Positions 38,159 to 48,553 of a stretch of DNA of 64,000 nucleotides are shown here, piece after piece. Source of the DNA: Lysobacter silvisoli (GTDB taxonomy: Bacteria; Pseudomonadota; Gammaproteobacteria; Xanthomonadales; Xanthomonadaceae). The position numbers and the translations under genes are program-made. Each line of letters opens with the position of its first letter. The stretch's first letter is position 1. Under the pieces are notes generated by a model. That model was not told the DNA's origin. It ran no database searches and saw only the letters and a list, made by a program, of their open reading frames with translations. Location of the stretch: NCBI RefSeq assembly GCF_003382365.1, contig NZ_QTSU01000002.1:1-64000 (forward strand), given 5' to 3'.

Positions 38159-38330
38159 GATCGCGGCTCACGCCGCTCCTACCCCAAGGCGTCAGAGCAG
38201 ACCCCACGCCGACCGGGGGCTTGGTCGTAGGTGGGGATTCGCGGTCGCAGCTTGCGCAGCTCCTACAGGGGTGGGCGCGGCGTTCGTCGTAGCTGTGGGA
38301 CGCCGTCGCGGCTTACGCAGCTCCTACCCC
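38159..38330. repeat. REP-like GTAGGAGC palindromes, cluster B
   Basis: Three units at 38159-38185, 38226-38271 and about 38289-38330 match the cluster after copy A. The sequence between the first two units is also similar, so copies A and B share homology over more than 400 bases beyond the structured core. Confidence 0.75.
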
Positions 38331-38336
38331 AGCGGG

Positions 38337-38855
38337 TCAGTAGCGCAGCAACGAACGCAGCGGCGCCTCACCCTGCCAGCGAGCGCGGCCGCCCAGGCCC
38401 TCCAACTCGATCAGCACCGAGGCGCCCACCAGCTCCGCGCCCAGCTGCGCCACCAGCGACCGCGCCGCTTCCAGCGTGCCGCCCGTGGCCAGCACGTCGT
38501 CCACGATCAGCGTGCGCTCGCCCGGCCGCAACGCGTCGCTGCGCGCCTGCAGGCGGTCGCTGCCGTATTCCAACTCGTAGTCCACCGACACCAGCGGCGG
38601 CGGCAGCTTGCCCGGCTTGCGCAGCGGCACGAAGCCGGCGTGCAGCTTCTGCGCCAGCGCCGCGCCGAAGATGAAGCCGCGCGACTCGATCCCGCACACC
38701 GCCTGCACCGCGCTGCCCTGCCAGGGCTCGGCCAGCGCATCGATGCAGCGGGCGAAGCCGCCGGCGTCGGCCAGCAGCGGGGTCACGTCGCGGAAGGTCA
38801 CGCCGGGCTTGGGGAAGTCGGCGACGGCGCGGATCAGGGGTTCGAAAGCGCTCAT
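38337..38855 (-). CDS. apt: Adenine phosphoribosyltransferase
   Basis: The 172-residue protein has the type I phosphoribosyltransferase fold: GVTFRDVTPLL near the N terminus, ESRGFIFGAALA, and the PRPP-binding loop LIVDDVLATGGT (about 118-129). It salvages adenine to AMP. The stop codon abuts a REP unit, so the repeat cluster lies directly at the 3' end of the transcript. Confidence 0.97.
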   Translation of the reverse strand: MSAFEPLIRAVADFPKPGVTFRDVTPLLADAGGFARCIDALAEPWQGSAVQAVCGIESRGFIFGAALAQKLHAGFVPLRKPGKLPPPLVSVDYELEYGSDRLQARSDALRPGERTLIVDDVLATGGTLEAARSLVAQLGAELVGASVLIELEGLGGRARWQGEAPLRSLLRY

Positions 38856-38939
38856 GCGGGTCCTGCGGAAAGGGAAACGGCAGACCGGCGCCGCAGGCGG
38901 CGCGGCCGTGTGTGAAACAGGGAAACGCCGGCCGCCGGC

Positions 38940-39209
38940 TCAGGCCGGCAGCCAGCCCACCGCGTCGGGGTCGTCGTCCTCGAGCGCGTCGGCGCGCGGC
39001 TCGCCCAGCGACAGCTGTTCGACGGTGGCGCGCGCCTGCGGCCAGGCCGCCTCGGGCACGCAGACCTGGACCATGCCGAACACCGGCAGCTCGCCGATGC
39101 CGCCCAGCAGGGCCTCGCCCTTGAGGAACACCGGGATCTGCGCCGCTTCCAGCGCGTGCCGCACCAGGTGGGCGTCGATCAGGTTGGCGGCTTCGTAAAC
39201 GACCTTCAT
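38940..39209 (-). CDS. DUF2007 small protein
   Basis: The 89-residue protein starts MKVVYEAANLIDAHLV at 39209 after AAGGA. This N terminus and the LVRHALEAAQIPVFLKGE segment match the DUF2007 family, short proteins of unknown role thought to relate to PII-like or ACT-type folds. It precedes apt on the same strand by 84 bases. Confidence 0.85.
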   Translation of the reverse strand: MKVVYEAANLIDAHLVRHALEAAQIPVFLKGEALLGGIGELPVFGMVQVCVPEAAWPQARATVEQLSLGEPRADALEDDDPDAVGWLPA

Positions 39210-39376
39210 CGTCGCGATCCTTCGGCCCGGCGGGCCCTGGGAGTCCGCGGCCAGCATACGCCAGCGGCCGCGCGGGCGGCGTCGCGCCGGCCGTTTCGCC
39301 CGAATGCGCACGCGCGCCGGGCAGGGACTTGCGCCAGCGGCTAAACTTGGCGTTCTCCCCAGCCCGTAGCCGCCGC

Positions 39377-41134
<1,758 letters not shown>

Positions 41135-41138
41135 TCCC

Positions 41139-41606
41139 ATGAATCTGCGACCCGCCCTGCGCCGCACCGCCCTGTTGCTGGCCCCGTTGCTGCTGAGCCT
41201 GCTGGCGGCGTGCTCGCCGGCCACCACCGAGCCGGCGGCCAACGCGCCCGCCGCGTCCGAGCCGGCAGCCGCCACCGCCGCGCAACCCGCGGCGCCGGCC
41301 GAGCCTGCGCCCGCGGCCGCCTTCCCGGTGCCCGGCCAGGCCTCGCCTACGCTGGAGCCGGTGGCCATCGACATGGACCTGAGCTGCAAGAGCGACGACG
41401 ACTGCGTGGTCAAGAACGTCGGCAACTGCTGCGGCCAGTTCAACGCCTGCGTCAACCGCGGCAGCCCCGCCGACCCGTCGGCGGTGATGGCGCAGTGCGC
41501 GAAGGAAGGCAAGATGTCGATGTGCGGCTCGCCGGTGATCGCCGGCTGCGCCTGCGTGCAGGGCCAGTGCCGCGGCATCGCCAGCCAGCAAGAGGCGGCG
41601 ATGTGA
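41139..41606 (+). CDS. Cys-rich lipoprotein of unknown function
   Basis: The 155-residue precursor has a lipobox LLAAC (Cys25), then a long Ala/Pro/Glu linker to about residue 75. The C-terminal 70 residues hold eleven cysteines (LSCKSDDDC, GNCCGQFNAC, MAQCAKEG, MCGSP, GCACVQGQC), probably all in disulfides. No family is recognised with confidence. It starts four bases after glnS and overlaps the deaminase gene, so it is in one transcript with both. Confidence 0.75.
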   Translation: MNLRPALRRTALLLAPLLLSLLAACSPATTEPAANAPAASEPAAATAAQPAAPAEPAPAAAFPVPGQASPTLEPVAIDMDLSCKSDDDCVVKNVGNCCGQFNACVNRGSPADPSAVMAQCAKEGKMSMCGSPVIAGCACVQGQCRGIASQQEAAM

Positions 41607-42166
41607 GCGCGCCGCTGACCGACCGCATCGAACTGCGGCTGCCCGACTGGATCGCCGAAGCGGTGGACCTGCAGCGCGTCTACGCCAGCGACGAGGACAA
41701 GGTGGCGCTGGCGGTGGAGCTGTCGCGGCGCAATATCGACGCCGGCAGCGGCGGGCCCTTCGGCGCGGCGATCTTCGACGCCGACGGCCACGTGGTCGGC
41801 GTCGGCGTGAACCGGGTGGTGCCGCAGACCTGTTCGGTCGCGCACGCCGAAATGATGGCCTTCATGGCCGCGCAGGCCGCCACCGGCCGCTACCGCCTCA
41901 ACGAGACCGGCGCCATGACCTTGGCGACCTCCTCGCAGCCGTGCTGCATGTGTTACGGCGCCAGCTTCTGGGCCGGCATCGACACTCTGCTGATCGGTGC
42001 GCGCTCGCAGGACGTGATGGAGCTGACCGAGTTCGACGAAGGACCGCTGCCGGCGGACTGGGTCGGCGAACTCGAACGCCGCGGCATCGCCGTGCGCCGC
42101 GACCTGCACCGCGACGCCGCGCGCGAGGTGCTGCGGCGCTATGGCGAGAGCGGCGAGGCCTATTGA
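41603..42166 (+). CDS. Nucleoside/guanine deaminase of the cytidine deaminase fold
   Basis: Starting at a GTG that overlaps the previous stop, the 187-residue protein has the zinc motifs HAEMMA (HAE) and PCCMC (PCxxC) of the CMP/dCMP deaminase superfamily. SGGPFGAAI and length suggest guanine deaminase or a TadA-like free-base deaminase, not the tRNA enzyme. Substrate is not determined. Confidence 0.88.
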   Translation: MSAPLTDRIELRLPDWIAEAVDLQRVYASDEDKVALAVELSRRNIDAGSGGPFGAAIFDADGHVVGVGVNRVVPQTCSVAHAEMMAFMAAQAATGRYRLNETGAMTLATSSQPCCMCYGASFWAGIDTLLIGARSQDVMELTEFDEGPLPADWVGELERRGIAVRRDLHRDAAREVLRRYGESGEAY

Positions 42167-42176
42167 GCAGAAGATG

Positions 42177-42276
42177 GCGGTTAGAAGTTAGGAAATAGAG
42201 GGGCTTCCCCGTGTCTCCTACCCGCCGCGCGCTCCTGCTTCTCTATTTCCTAACTCCTAGCCGCTAACTCCTAGCC
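42177..42276. repeat. 24-bp inverted repeat with 12-base direct repeats before rlmM
   Basis: Arms at 42177-42200 and 42241-42264 match at 22 of 24 positions, and both differences are compatible with G-U pairing. A 40-base loop separates them. TAACTCCTAGCC occurs twice in tandem (42251-42262 and 42265-42276). The second arm ends 14 bases before the rlmM start. Confidence 0.8.
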
Positions 42277-42278
42277 CC

Positions 42279-43349
42279 ATGACCTCATCCGCCCTGTTCT
42301 GCTGGTGCCGCGCCGGCTTCGAGCCCGAGCTGGCCGCCGAGCTGGGCGAGCGCGCGGCCGTGGCCGGACACCCCGGCTATGCGCGCACCGAGCGCGGCAG
42401 CGGCTATGTCGAGTTCCTGTGCGAAGACGCGGCCGCGCTCAACCGCGCGCTGCCGTATTCGCGCCTGATCTTCGCGCGGCAGAAGCTGCTGCGCATCGCC
42501 GACCTGCGCGGGCTGGACCCGCGCGACCGCATCACCCCGATTTTGGCCGCGCTGGATGCCAGCGCCGACGCTGGCGACATCCCGGCGCTGTACGGCGAGC
42601 TGTGGGTGGAACATCCCGACTCCGACGCGGGCAAGCCGCTGGCCGGCCTGGCGCGCAGTTTCGCCAACGCGCTGCGCCCCACGCTGCGCAAGGCCGGTCG
42701 CCTCACCCACCAGGAAGACCCAGGCCGGCCACGCCTGCACGTGATCTTCCTCGAAGGCGACCACGCCCTGGTCGCTGTGGCCGATACCCGCGACGCCTCG
42801 CCCTGGCCCTTGGGCATTGCGCGCCTGCGCATGCACCCGGATGCGCCCAGCCGTTCGGCGCTGAAACTGGAAGAAGCGCTGCTGACCCTGCTGGACGACG
42901 AGGAGCGCGAGCGCCTGGTGCGCGACAACATGCAGGCCGCCGACCTGGGCGCCGCGCCCGGCGGTTGGACCTGGGTGCTGATGCGCAACGGCATGAAGGT
43001 GACCTCGGTCGACAACGGTCCGCTGCGCCAGGCCTTGCTGGACAGCGGCCGCGTCGATCACCTGCGCGCCGACGGTTTCCAGTGGCAGCCCCGGCGCACC
43101 CTGGACTGGATGGTCTGCGACATGGTCGAACAGCCCAGCCGCGTGGCCGAACGCATGGCCACCTGGCTGCGCGAGGGCTGGTGCAGGCAGACCATCTTCA
43201 ACCTCAAGCTGCCGATGAAGAAGCGCTGGGAGGAAACCCGCGTGTGCCTGGAGCTGTTCGAGCACCAGACCCATCGCCCGCTGATCGTGCGCGCACGGCA
43301 GCTGTATCACGATCGCGAAGAAATCACCGTCTACGCCCGCCCGCGCTGA
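42279..43349 (+). CDS. rlmM: 23S rRNA 2'-O-ribose C2498 methyltransferase RlmM
   Basis: The 356-residue protein has an N-terminal THUMP-like region and a Rossmann methyltransferase domain (AADLGAAPGGWTWVLMRNG, about 221-239). The K-D-K-E-type residues fit DWMVCDMVE and KLPMKKRWEE. It methylates C2498 in 23S rRNA. No ribosome site is obvious right before the ATG because the inverted-repeat arm occupies that region. Confidence 0.95.
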   Translation: MTSSALFCWCRAGFEPELAAELGERAAVAGHPGYARTERGSGYVEFLCEDAAALNRALPYSRLIFARQKLLRIADLRGLDPRDRITPILAALDASADAGDIPALYGELWVEHPDSDAGKPLAGLARSFANALRPTLRKAGRLTHQEDPGRPRLHVIFLEGDHALVAVADTRDASPWPLGIARLRMHPDAPSRSALKLEEALLTLLDDEERERLVRDNMQAADLGAAPGGWTWVLMRNGMKVTSVDNGPLRQALLDSGRVDHLRADGFQWQPRRTLDWMVCDMVEQPSRVAERMATWLREGWCRQTIFNLKLPMKKRWEETRVCLELFEHQTHRPLIVRARQLYHDREEITVYARPR

Positions 43350-43461
43350 ACGCCGGCTGGCGCACACTGGGCGTTCAGCCGCCGTTGCCGCCCGTATACG
43401 CGCGATTGACCGGTGCCGGTTTAGGGTCGCCTCGCCCCTAACCCCCGACGAGGGTGATCGC

Positions 43462-44259
43462 ATGAAACGCTATGCCCAGACCTACGCGCCGCCCCGCGGC
43501 GCCGTCGCGGCGCGCGCCGCGCTGCTGACCCTGGCGCTCGCCGCCGCTTGCGGATTGAGCGCCCAGGCCCATGCCCAGGCCCAATCCAAGGTCGGCGCGC
43601 AAGTCGGCGCCAACGCCGAAGCGCGCACCGCCGTGAACGATGCGCGCGGCGCCCGCGAAGATGCGCGCGCCGCGCAGGACGCGGCGCAGGCGGCCGCGGC
43701 CGCACGCGACGGCGGCGCGGCCAGCGAACACGGCGCGGCGACCGCGGCGGCCACCGCCTACCAAGCGCGGCAGTCGTCGATCGACGCGCAAGCCGCCGCG
43801 CATCGCGCGGTGAGCGCCGCGCAGGAGGCGCAGGCGGCGCAGACCGCCGCGCAGACCGGCGCCAATCCGGTCGCCGCCGCCGCGGAGGCCGGCCAGGCCG
43901 CCGCCGCCGCGCGCGATGCCAGCGCTGCGGCCGCCGACGCCAGCCTGCGCGCGCAAGCCGCGGCCGAAGCGACCAGCCAAGCCACGGTCGCGCCGCCTCC
44001 GCCGCCTCCCGCTCCGGCGCCGGCGGCGCCGGTGAGCGTGGTGCCCGTGCAACCGCAGGTGACCTTCACTTCGGGTCCGTCGAATTCGGTGGTCGGCGAT
44101 TACCGCATCGACTTCGCCGCGATGGACGCCAACCGCGACGGCAGCATCAGCCGCAGCGAGGCGCGCGGCAACGCGACGCTGACGGCGGAGTTCCGCGCGG
44201 TGGACGCGAACAACGATGGGCGGCTCAGCAGGCAGGAGTTGGCGGGGTGGACGCGCTGA
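43462..44259 (+). CDS. Ala-rich secreted protein with C-terminal EF-hand pair
   Basis: After a signal peptide (to about residue 38) the 265-residue precursor has about 140 residues dominated by Ala, Gln, Arg and Asp in coiled-coil-like order, a Pro-rich linker (about 175-190), and two EF-hand loops: DANRDGSISRSE and DANNDGRLSRQE. The protein probably binds calcium outside the cytoplasm. Its role is unknown. Confidence 0.8.
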   Translation: MKRYAQTYAPPRGAVAARAALLTLALAAACGLSAQAHAQAQSKVGAQVGANAEARTAVNDARGAREDARAAQDAAQAAAAARDGGAASEHGAATAAATAYQARQSSIDAQAAAHRAVSAAQEAQAAQTAAQTGANPVAAAAEAGQAAAAARDASAAAADASLRAQAAAEATSQATVAPPPPPPAPAPAAPVSVVPVQPQVTFTSGPSNSVVGDYRIDFAAMDANRDGSISRSEARGNATLTAEFRAVDANNDGRLSRQELAGWTR

Positions 44260-44319
44260 GGGCGTTGGTTTGGAAACGTTTGTAGCGTAGTTGTCGGCGC
44301 GAGTTCGATTCTTCGCGCG

Positions 44320-44581
44320 CCCTCACCCCAACCCCTCTCCCGCAAGCGGGAGAGGGGCTAAGAGCAAACATCATCACCACTCACTGCAACCCGCACCCCG
44401 GCCCGACCGCCTAGCGGTCGGGCGTTCGGTGCAGCGCGAGCCAGTGGCTCGCAAGCGCTGCCCCTCACCCCGCAAGCGGGGGCTAACGCAGCGGCGACGC
44501 CGGATAGATTCCCTCTCCCGCTTGCGGGAGAGGGCTAGGGTGAGGGGATGAGCGCAACGCGCGAATGCTGTTGCTGTTGCT
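44320..44581 (+). repeat. Composite repeat, copy C, lacking the hairpin core
   Basis: The left module (CCCGACCGC..GCGGTCGGG, GCGAGCC..GGCTCGC and CTCTCCCG hairpins) is present, but the sequence passes straight from GCGAATGCT to GTTGCTGTTGCT. The AGGA-loop hairpins and the CTTTCTTTTGA stem are missing. The deletion ends lie in short direct repeats of the GCTNTTGCT type. It fills the gap before the zincin gene. Confidence 0.8.
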
Positions 44582-44636
44582 CAAAACACCCAACACCGCA
44601 CTGCTAGACTGCGCTCGCCCCTTTCGAGAGCGCAGC

Positions 44637-45590
44637 ATGCCGGCCCACCTTTCCGCCGCCGAACGCCCTCGCGCGCAGCCCTTGCGCGCCCGGCTCGGCG
44701 TAGCCGCCCTGACCCTGGCCTTGACCCTGACCGCCGCGCAGGCCGCGCCGCCGAACGAGCCGGTCATCGAGACCGACGACGTGCAGCGCTTCTACGCGCT
44801 CTACGACGCCAACGGCGGCAAACCCAGCGCCGATCAGCTGCAGCACTACCTCGACACCGGCTCGCCCGGCCTGCGCCTGTTCGCCGAAAAGCGCCGCACC
44901 ACCGGTACGCGCATCGCCGAGGCCATCGCCACTCAGCCGCAGGTCTACACCGACGCCCGCGCCTGCGCGCAGGCCCTCCCGCGCGTGCGTGCGCGGCTGC
45001 GCGCGGCGATGGACAAGCTCGGTGAGCTCTATCCGCAAGCCCAGTTCCCGCCGGTCACCATCGCCGTCGGCCGGGCCAAGCCGGTGGGTATCGGCAGCCC
45101 CGACAGCGGCGTGCAGATCGGCCTGGAGGCGCTGTGCGCCGCGCGCGTGCTCAACCCGGATATCGAAGACCGCTTCGTCTACGTGATCGCGCACGAGTTC
45201 GTGCACGTGCAACAGCCCGCATCCATGACCGACGCCGAAGGCCTGACGGTGCTGGAGACGTCGCTGGTGGAAGGCTCGGCCGAGTTCGTCACCGAACTCA
45301 TCGCCGGCGAAGTCGCCTACGCCTACCTGGCCGGCGCGGTGGCCGGGCGCGAGCGAGAGATCGAAACCGCCTTTGCCGCCGACATGGACAAGACCGATCT
45401 GTCGGCCTGGCTGTACAACACCACGCCGGACAAGCCCGGCGACCTGGGTTACTGGGTCGGCTACCGTATCGCCAAGGCGTACTACCGAAACGCGCCGGAC
45501 AAGCAGGCGGCGTTGAAGCGGATACTGACCATGACCGACGCCAAGGCCTTCCTGGCTGAAAGCGGCTGGACCCCGGGCATGAAGCTGTAA
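44637..45590 (+). CDS. Secreted DUF2268-type zinc metallopeptidase
   Basis: The 317-residue precursor starts at 44637 and has a hydrophobic signal segment (about 23-39). HEFVH (about 191-195) and a downstream Glu (SAEFVTE, about 220-226) form a zincin site like that of the DUF2268 group. Export is predicted, so it should act in the periplasm or outside. The promoter must lie in or just after repeat copy C. Confidence 0.85.
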   Translation: MPAHLSAAERPRAQPLRARLGVAALTLALTLTAAQAAPPNEPVIETDDVQRFYALYDANGGKPSADQLQHYLDTGSPGLRLFAEKRRTTGTRIAEAIATQPQVYTDARACAQALPRVRARLRAAMDKLGELYPQAQFPPVTIAVGRAKPVGIGSPDSGVQIGLEALCAARVLNPDIEDRFVYVIAHEFVHVQQPASMTDAEGLTVLETSLVEGSAEFVTELIAGEVAYAYLAGAVAGREREIETAFAADMDKTDLSAWLYNTTPDKPGDLGYWVGYRIAKAYYRNAPDKQAALKRILTMTDAKAFLAESGWTPGMKL

Positions 45591-45670
45591 GGCCGAAACG
45601 CCAGGCGCGGCGCACGCGTCGCGCGGCCTTTGCCTTACATTGCAGGTCCCGCCCGCACACCGACCCCACG

Positions 45671-46984
45671 ATGATCGCCACTCCCGCGACGACCGCCGCG
45701 CCCACCGCCCGCGCCCTGGGCCGCAAGGACCTGCGCACGCTGATGCTGGCCGCGCTGGGCGGCGCGCTGGAGTTCTACGACTTCGTGATCTTCGTGTTCC
45801 TCACCGAGAGCCTGCGCCAGCTGTTCTTCCCGCCGGACATGCCCGGCTGGCTGTCCACGCTGCAGGTCTACGGCATCTTCGCCGCCGGCTACCTGGTGCG
45901 GCCGATCGGCGGCATCGTGATGGCGCACTTCGGCGACCGCTCCGGGCGCAAGCGCATGTTCACCCTGAGCGTGTTCCTGATGGCGGTGCCGACGCTGGCC
46001 ATCGGCCTGCTGCCGGTGTACGCGCAGATCGGCATCGCAGCGCCCTTGCTGCTGCTGGCGCTGCGCATCGTCCAGGGCATCGCCATCGGCGGCGAAGTGC
46101 CCGGCGCCTGGACCTTCGTCGCCGAGCACGTGCCGCCGCAGCGGGTCGGCTTCGCCTGCGCCAGCCTGTCGGCGGGGCTCACCGCCGGCATCCTGATCGG
46201 CTCGCTGATCTCGGCCGCGGTCAACACCTGGTTCGCGCCGCAGCAGGTGCTGGACTGGGCCTGGCGCCTGCCGTTCCTGATCGGCGGCGTGTTCGGTTTC
46301 TTCGCCGTATACCTGCGCCGCTGGCTCAGCGAAACGCCGGTGTTCGTGGCCATGCGCGAGAGCCGCCAGCTGGCGCAGGAGCTGCCGCTGAAACAGGTGC
46401 TGCGCCGCCACGGCGGCGCGGTGGCGCTGTCGATGCTGGTGACCTGGCTGCTGACCGCGGCGATCGTGGTGATCATCCTGATGACGCCGACCATCGTGCA
46501 GCAGCGTTTCGGCATCGCCCCGGCGCAGGCCTTCCTGGGCAACAGCCTGGCCGCGTTCTGCCTGACCCTGAGCGCGGTGGCCGCCGGCCTGCTCGCCGAC
46601 AAGCTGGGGCGCGGTCGCGCGCTGCTGATCGGCGCGATCGGCGTGCTGCTGAGCAGCTATGCGCTGTACTACGACCTCAACCACGGCGCCGAGCATTTCC
46701 TGCTGATGTACGCGCTGGCCGGCACCTTCGTCGGCGTGGTCGGGGTGATCCCCACGGTGATGGTGGCCGCGTTCCCGCCGCCGGTGCGCTTCTCCGGACT
46801 GTCGTTCTCGTACAACGTGGCCTATGCGGTGTTCGGCGCGACCACGCCGACCTTGCTGGCCTCGCCGTGGATGCGCGGGTTGGGCGGCATGGCGCCGGCC
46901 TACTACGTGATGGCGGTGGCGCTGATCGGGGTGGCGGTGGCGTTGTATCTGATCGTGAAGCGGCCGCCCGACTACGTGGGCTGA
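45671..46984 (+). CDS. MFS transporter of the metabolite:H+ symporter type
   Basis: The 437-residue protein has about 12 hydrophobic helices and the MFS loop motif GDRSGRKR between helices 2 and 3, with RPIGG before it, as in the metabolite:H+ symporter (ProP/ShiA-like) group. An acid or betaine substrate is likely but unassigned. It stands 81 bases after the zincin gene. Confidence 0.9.
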   Translation: MIATPATTAAPTARALGRKDLRTLMLAALGGALEFYDFVIFVFLTESLRQLFFPPDMPGWLSTLQVYGIFAAGYLVRPIGGIVMAHFGDRSGRKRMFTLSVFLMAVPTLAIGLLPVYAQIGIAAPLLLLALRIVQGIAIGGEVPGAWTFVAEHVPPQRVGFACASLSAGLTAGILIGSLISAAVNTWFAPQQVLDWAWRLPFLIGGVFGFFAVYLRRWLSETPVFVAMRESRQLAQELPLKQVLRRHGGAVALSMLVTWLLTAAIVVIILMTPTIVQQRFGIAPAQAFLGNSLAAFCLTLSAVAAGLLADKLGRGRALLIGAIGVLLSSYALYYDLNHGAEHFLLMYALAGTFVGVVGVIPTVMVAAFPPPVRFSGLSFSYNVAYAVFGATTPTLLASPWMRGLGGMAPAYYVMAVALIGVAVALYLIVKRPPDYVG

Positions 46985-47025
46985 GTCGGTCACCGCGACA
47001 CGCAGGTTCGTGTCGCGCGATGCCG

Positions 47026-47274
47026 CTAGAAGGTCGCGCAGGTCAGCACGAAGAAAACGAAGAAGATCCACAGCCCCAGCAGCCACACGGCCAACATCCC
47101 CAGCAATCCCAGCAGCAGCCTCCACAGACGCTTTAGCCGTTGTCTGCCGGCACTGGCACGAAAGCTCACGACAGGTATCGCCAGACCGCCCAATCCGAAC
47201 GCCAACAGCGTCAGCCAGGCCAGCGCGGTCGCGCCCCAGGAGGGTCCGTCGGGATTCGGCGGGCATTGCTGCAT
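47026..47274 (-). CDS. Small two-helix membrane protein
   Basis: I do not recognise this 82-residue protein. It has two hydrophobic segments (about 14-36 and 49-75), the second ending in FFVFFVLTC. The ATG at 47274 is chosen because earlier codons in frame overlap the next gene's end region without membrane or signal character. It lies 85 bases downstream of the UbiH-like gene on the same strand. Confidence 0.5.
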   Translation of the reverse strand: MQQCPPNPDGPSWGATALAWLTLLAFGLGGLAIPVVSFRASAGRQRLKRLWRLLLGLLGMLAVWLLGLWIFFVFFVLTCATF

Positions 47275-47359
47275 CGCCCAGACCCATGTCGGCCAGGGAT
47301 AAGCGAGCGCAGCAAGACGGCGCACGACGCGCTGGCGCTTGGCCTGGGCCAAGACGCCG

Positions 47360-48553
47360 TTACACTCCCGCCGCGCGGCGCCAAAACGCATGCGTGACCG
47401 GCGGCAAACGGCCGGCCAGGCCGAGCAGCGGGCCGCGCAGCAAGGTCGCGGCGACCGCGTCGTTGGAGAACAGACGGTTGAGGCCGTCGAAACCGTAGGC
47501 GGCCAGCGCGTTCTCGCTGCGGCGTTCGCGCTCCCAGCGTTGCAGCCGCGCGGCGCCGCCGATGTCGGCGCCGCGCAAACGCGCAGCGGCGAGCACCCCG
47601 CGCAGGGCGGACACGTCGCGCAGGCCCAGGTTGACGCCCTGCCCCGCCAGCGGATGGACCACGTGCGCGGCGTCGCCGACCACGGCCACGCGGCCGCCCA
47701 CGTAGGTCTGCGCCAGCTGCCGGCGCAACGGGAACGCGGCGCGGCGCGAAACCGCCGTCAGCGCGCCCAGGCGCTGGCCGAAGGCGTGGCCGAGCTCGCG
47801 CAGGAAATCGGCATCTTCGGCCTGCAGCAAACGTTCCGCCTCGGCCTCGGGCAAGGTCCAGACGATGGAACTGCGCCGGTCGTGCGCGCCCGCGTACGGC
47901 AGGAACGCGATCGGTCCGCTGGGCAGGAAGCGTTGCCAGCACGTGGCCTGGTGCGGCCGTTCGTGATCGATGTAGGCGACCAGGCCGCGCTGGCCGTAGT
48001 CGTGCGCGGGTGCTTGGATGCCGGCCAGCGCGCGCAGGCGCGAATCGGCGCCGTCGGCGGCCAGCACCAGGCGCGCGCGCAGGCGGCTGCCGCTGTCCAG
48101 CAGCACCTCGGCACTGTCGCCATCGTCGGGCTGTTCCAGGCCGGTCACCTGTTCCGGGCAATGCAGGCGCACGCCAGCCGCGGGCAGCGCCGCCCACAAG
48201 CGGTCCACCAGCAGGCCGTGTTCGACGATCCAGCCCAGCTCGCGACGGCCGAAGGCATCGGCCTCGAACGCCAGCTCGCCGCCGCCGGCCGCATCCCACA
48301 CCCGCATCGCGCGGTAAGGCTGGGCGCGCGCGGCCAACACGCCGCGCCACACGCCCAGGTCGTCGAGCAGGGCGCCGTTGTCGGGCGCGAAAGCGTACAC
48401 GCGCAAGTCCGGCGCGTCCTCGCGCCAGCGCGGCGGCTCGCGGCTTTCGACCAGGGCGACGTCCAGGCCGTCGCGCGCGAACGCGAGCGCGGCCGCGGCG
48501 CCGACCACGCCGGCGCCGACCACCACCACGTCCAGCGGGCCACGCCGGCTCAT
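47360..48553 (-). CDS. UbiH/UbiF/UbiI-family FAD-dependent hydroxylase
   Basis: The 397-residue monooxygenase has the FAD motifs VGAGVVGAAAALAF near the N terminus, ADGADSRLRAL (DG motif) and GDAAHVVHPLAGQGVNLGLRD. These are the ubiquinone ring hydroxylases. Which ring carbon it modifies cannot be read from the sequence. It overlaps ubiH by four bases in ATGA, so the two are made together. Confidence 0.93.
   Translation of the reverse strand: MSRRGPLDVVVVGAGVVGAAAALAFARDGLDVALVESREPPRWREDAPDLRVYAFAPDNGALLDDLGVWRGVLAARAQPYRAMRVWDAAGGGELAFEADAFGRRELGWIVEHGLLVDRLWAALPAAGVRLHCPEQVTGLEQPDDGDSAEVLLDSGSRLRARLVLAADGADSRLRALAGIQAPAHDYGQRGLVAYIDHERPHQATCWQRFLPSGPIAFLPYAGAHDRRSSIVWTLPEAEAERLLQAEDADFLRELGHAFGQRLGALTAVSRRAAFPLRRQLAQTYVGGRVAVVGDAAHVVHPLAGQGVNLGLRDVSALRGVLAAARLRGADIGGAARLQRWERERRSENALAAYGFDGLNRLFSNDAVAATLLRGPLLGLAGRLPPVTHAFWRRAAGV

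Noticed and set aside
47275-47391. N-terminal extension of the small membrane protein gene to 47391
   Set aside because: The extra residues are Arg-rich, overlap the end of the hydroxylase gene and lack signal or membrane character; the shorter start at 47274 is preferred.
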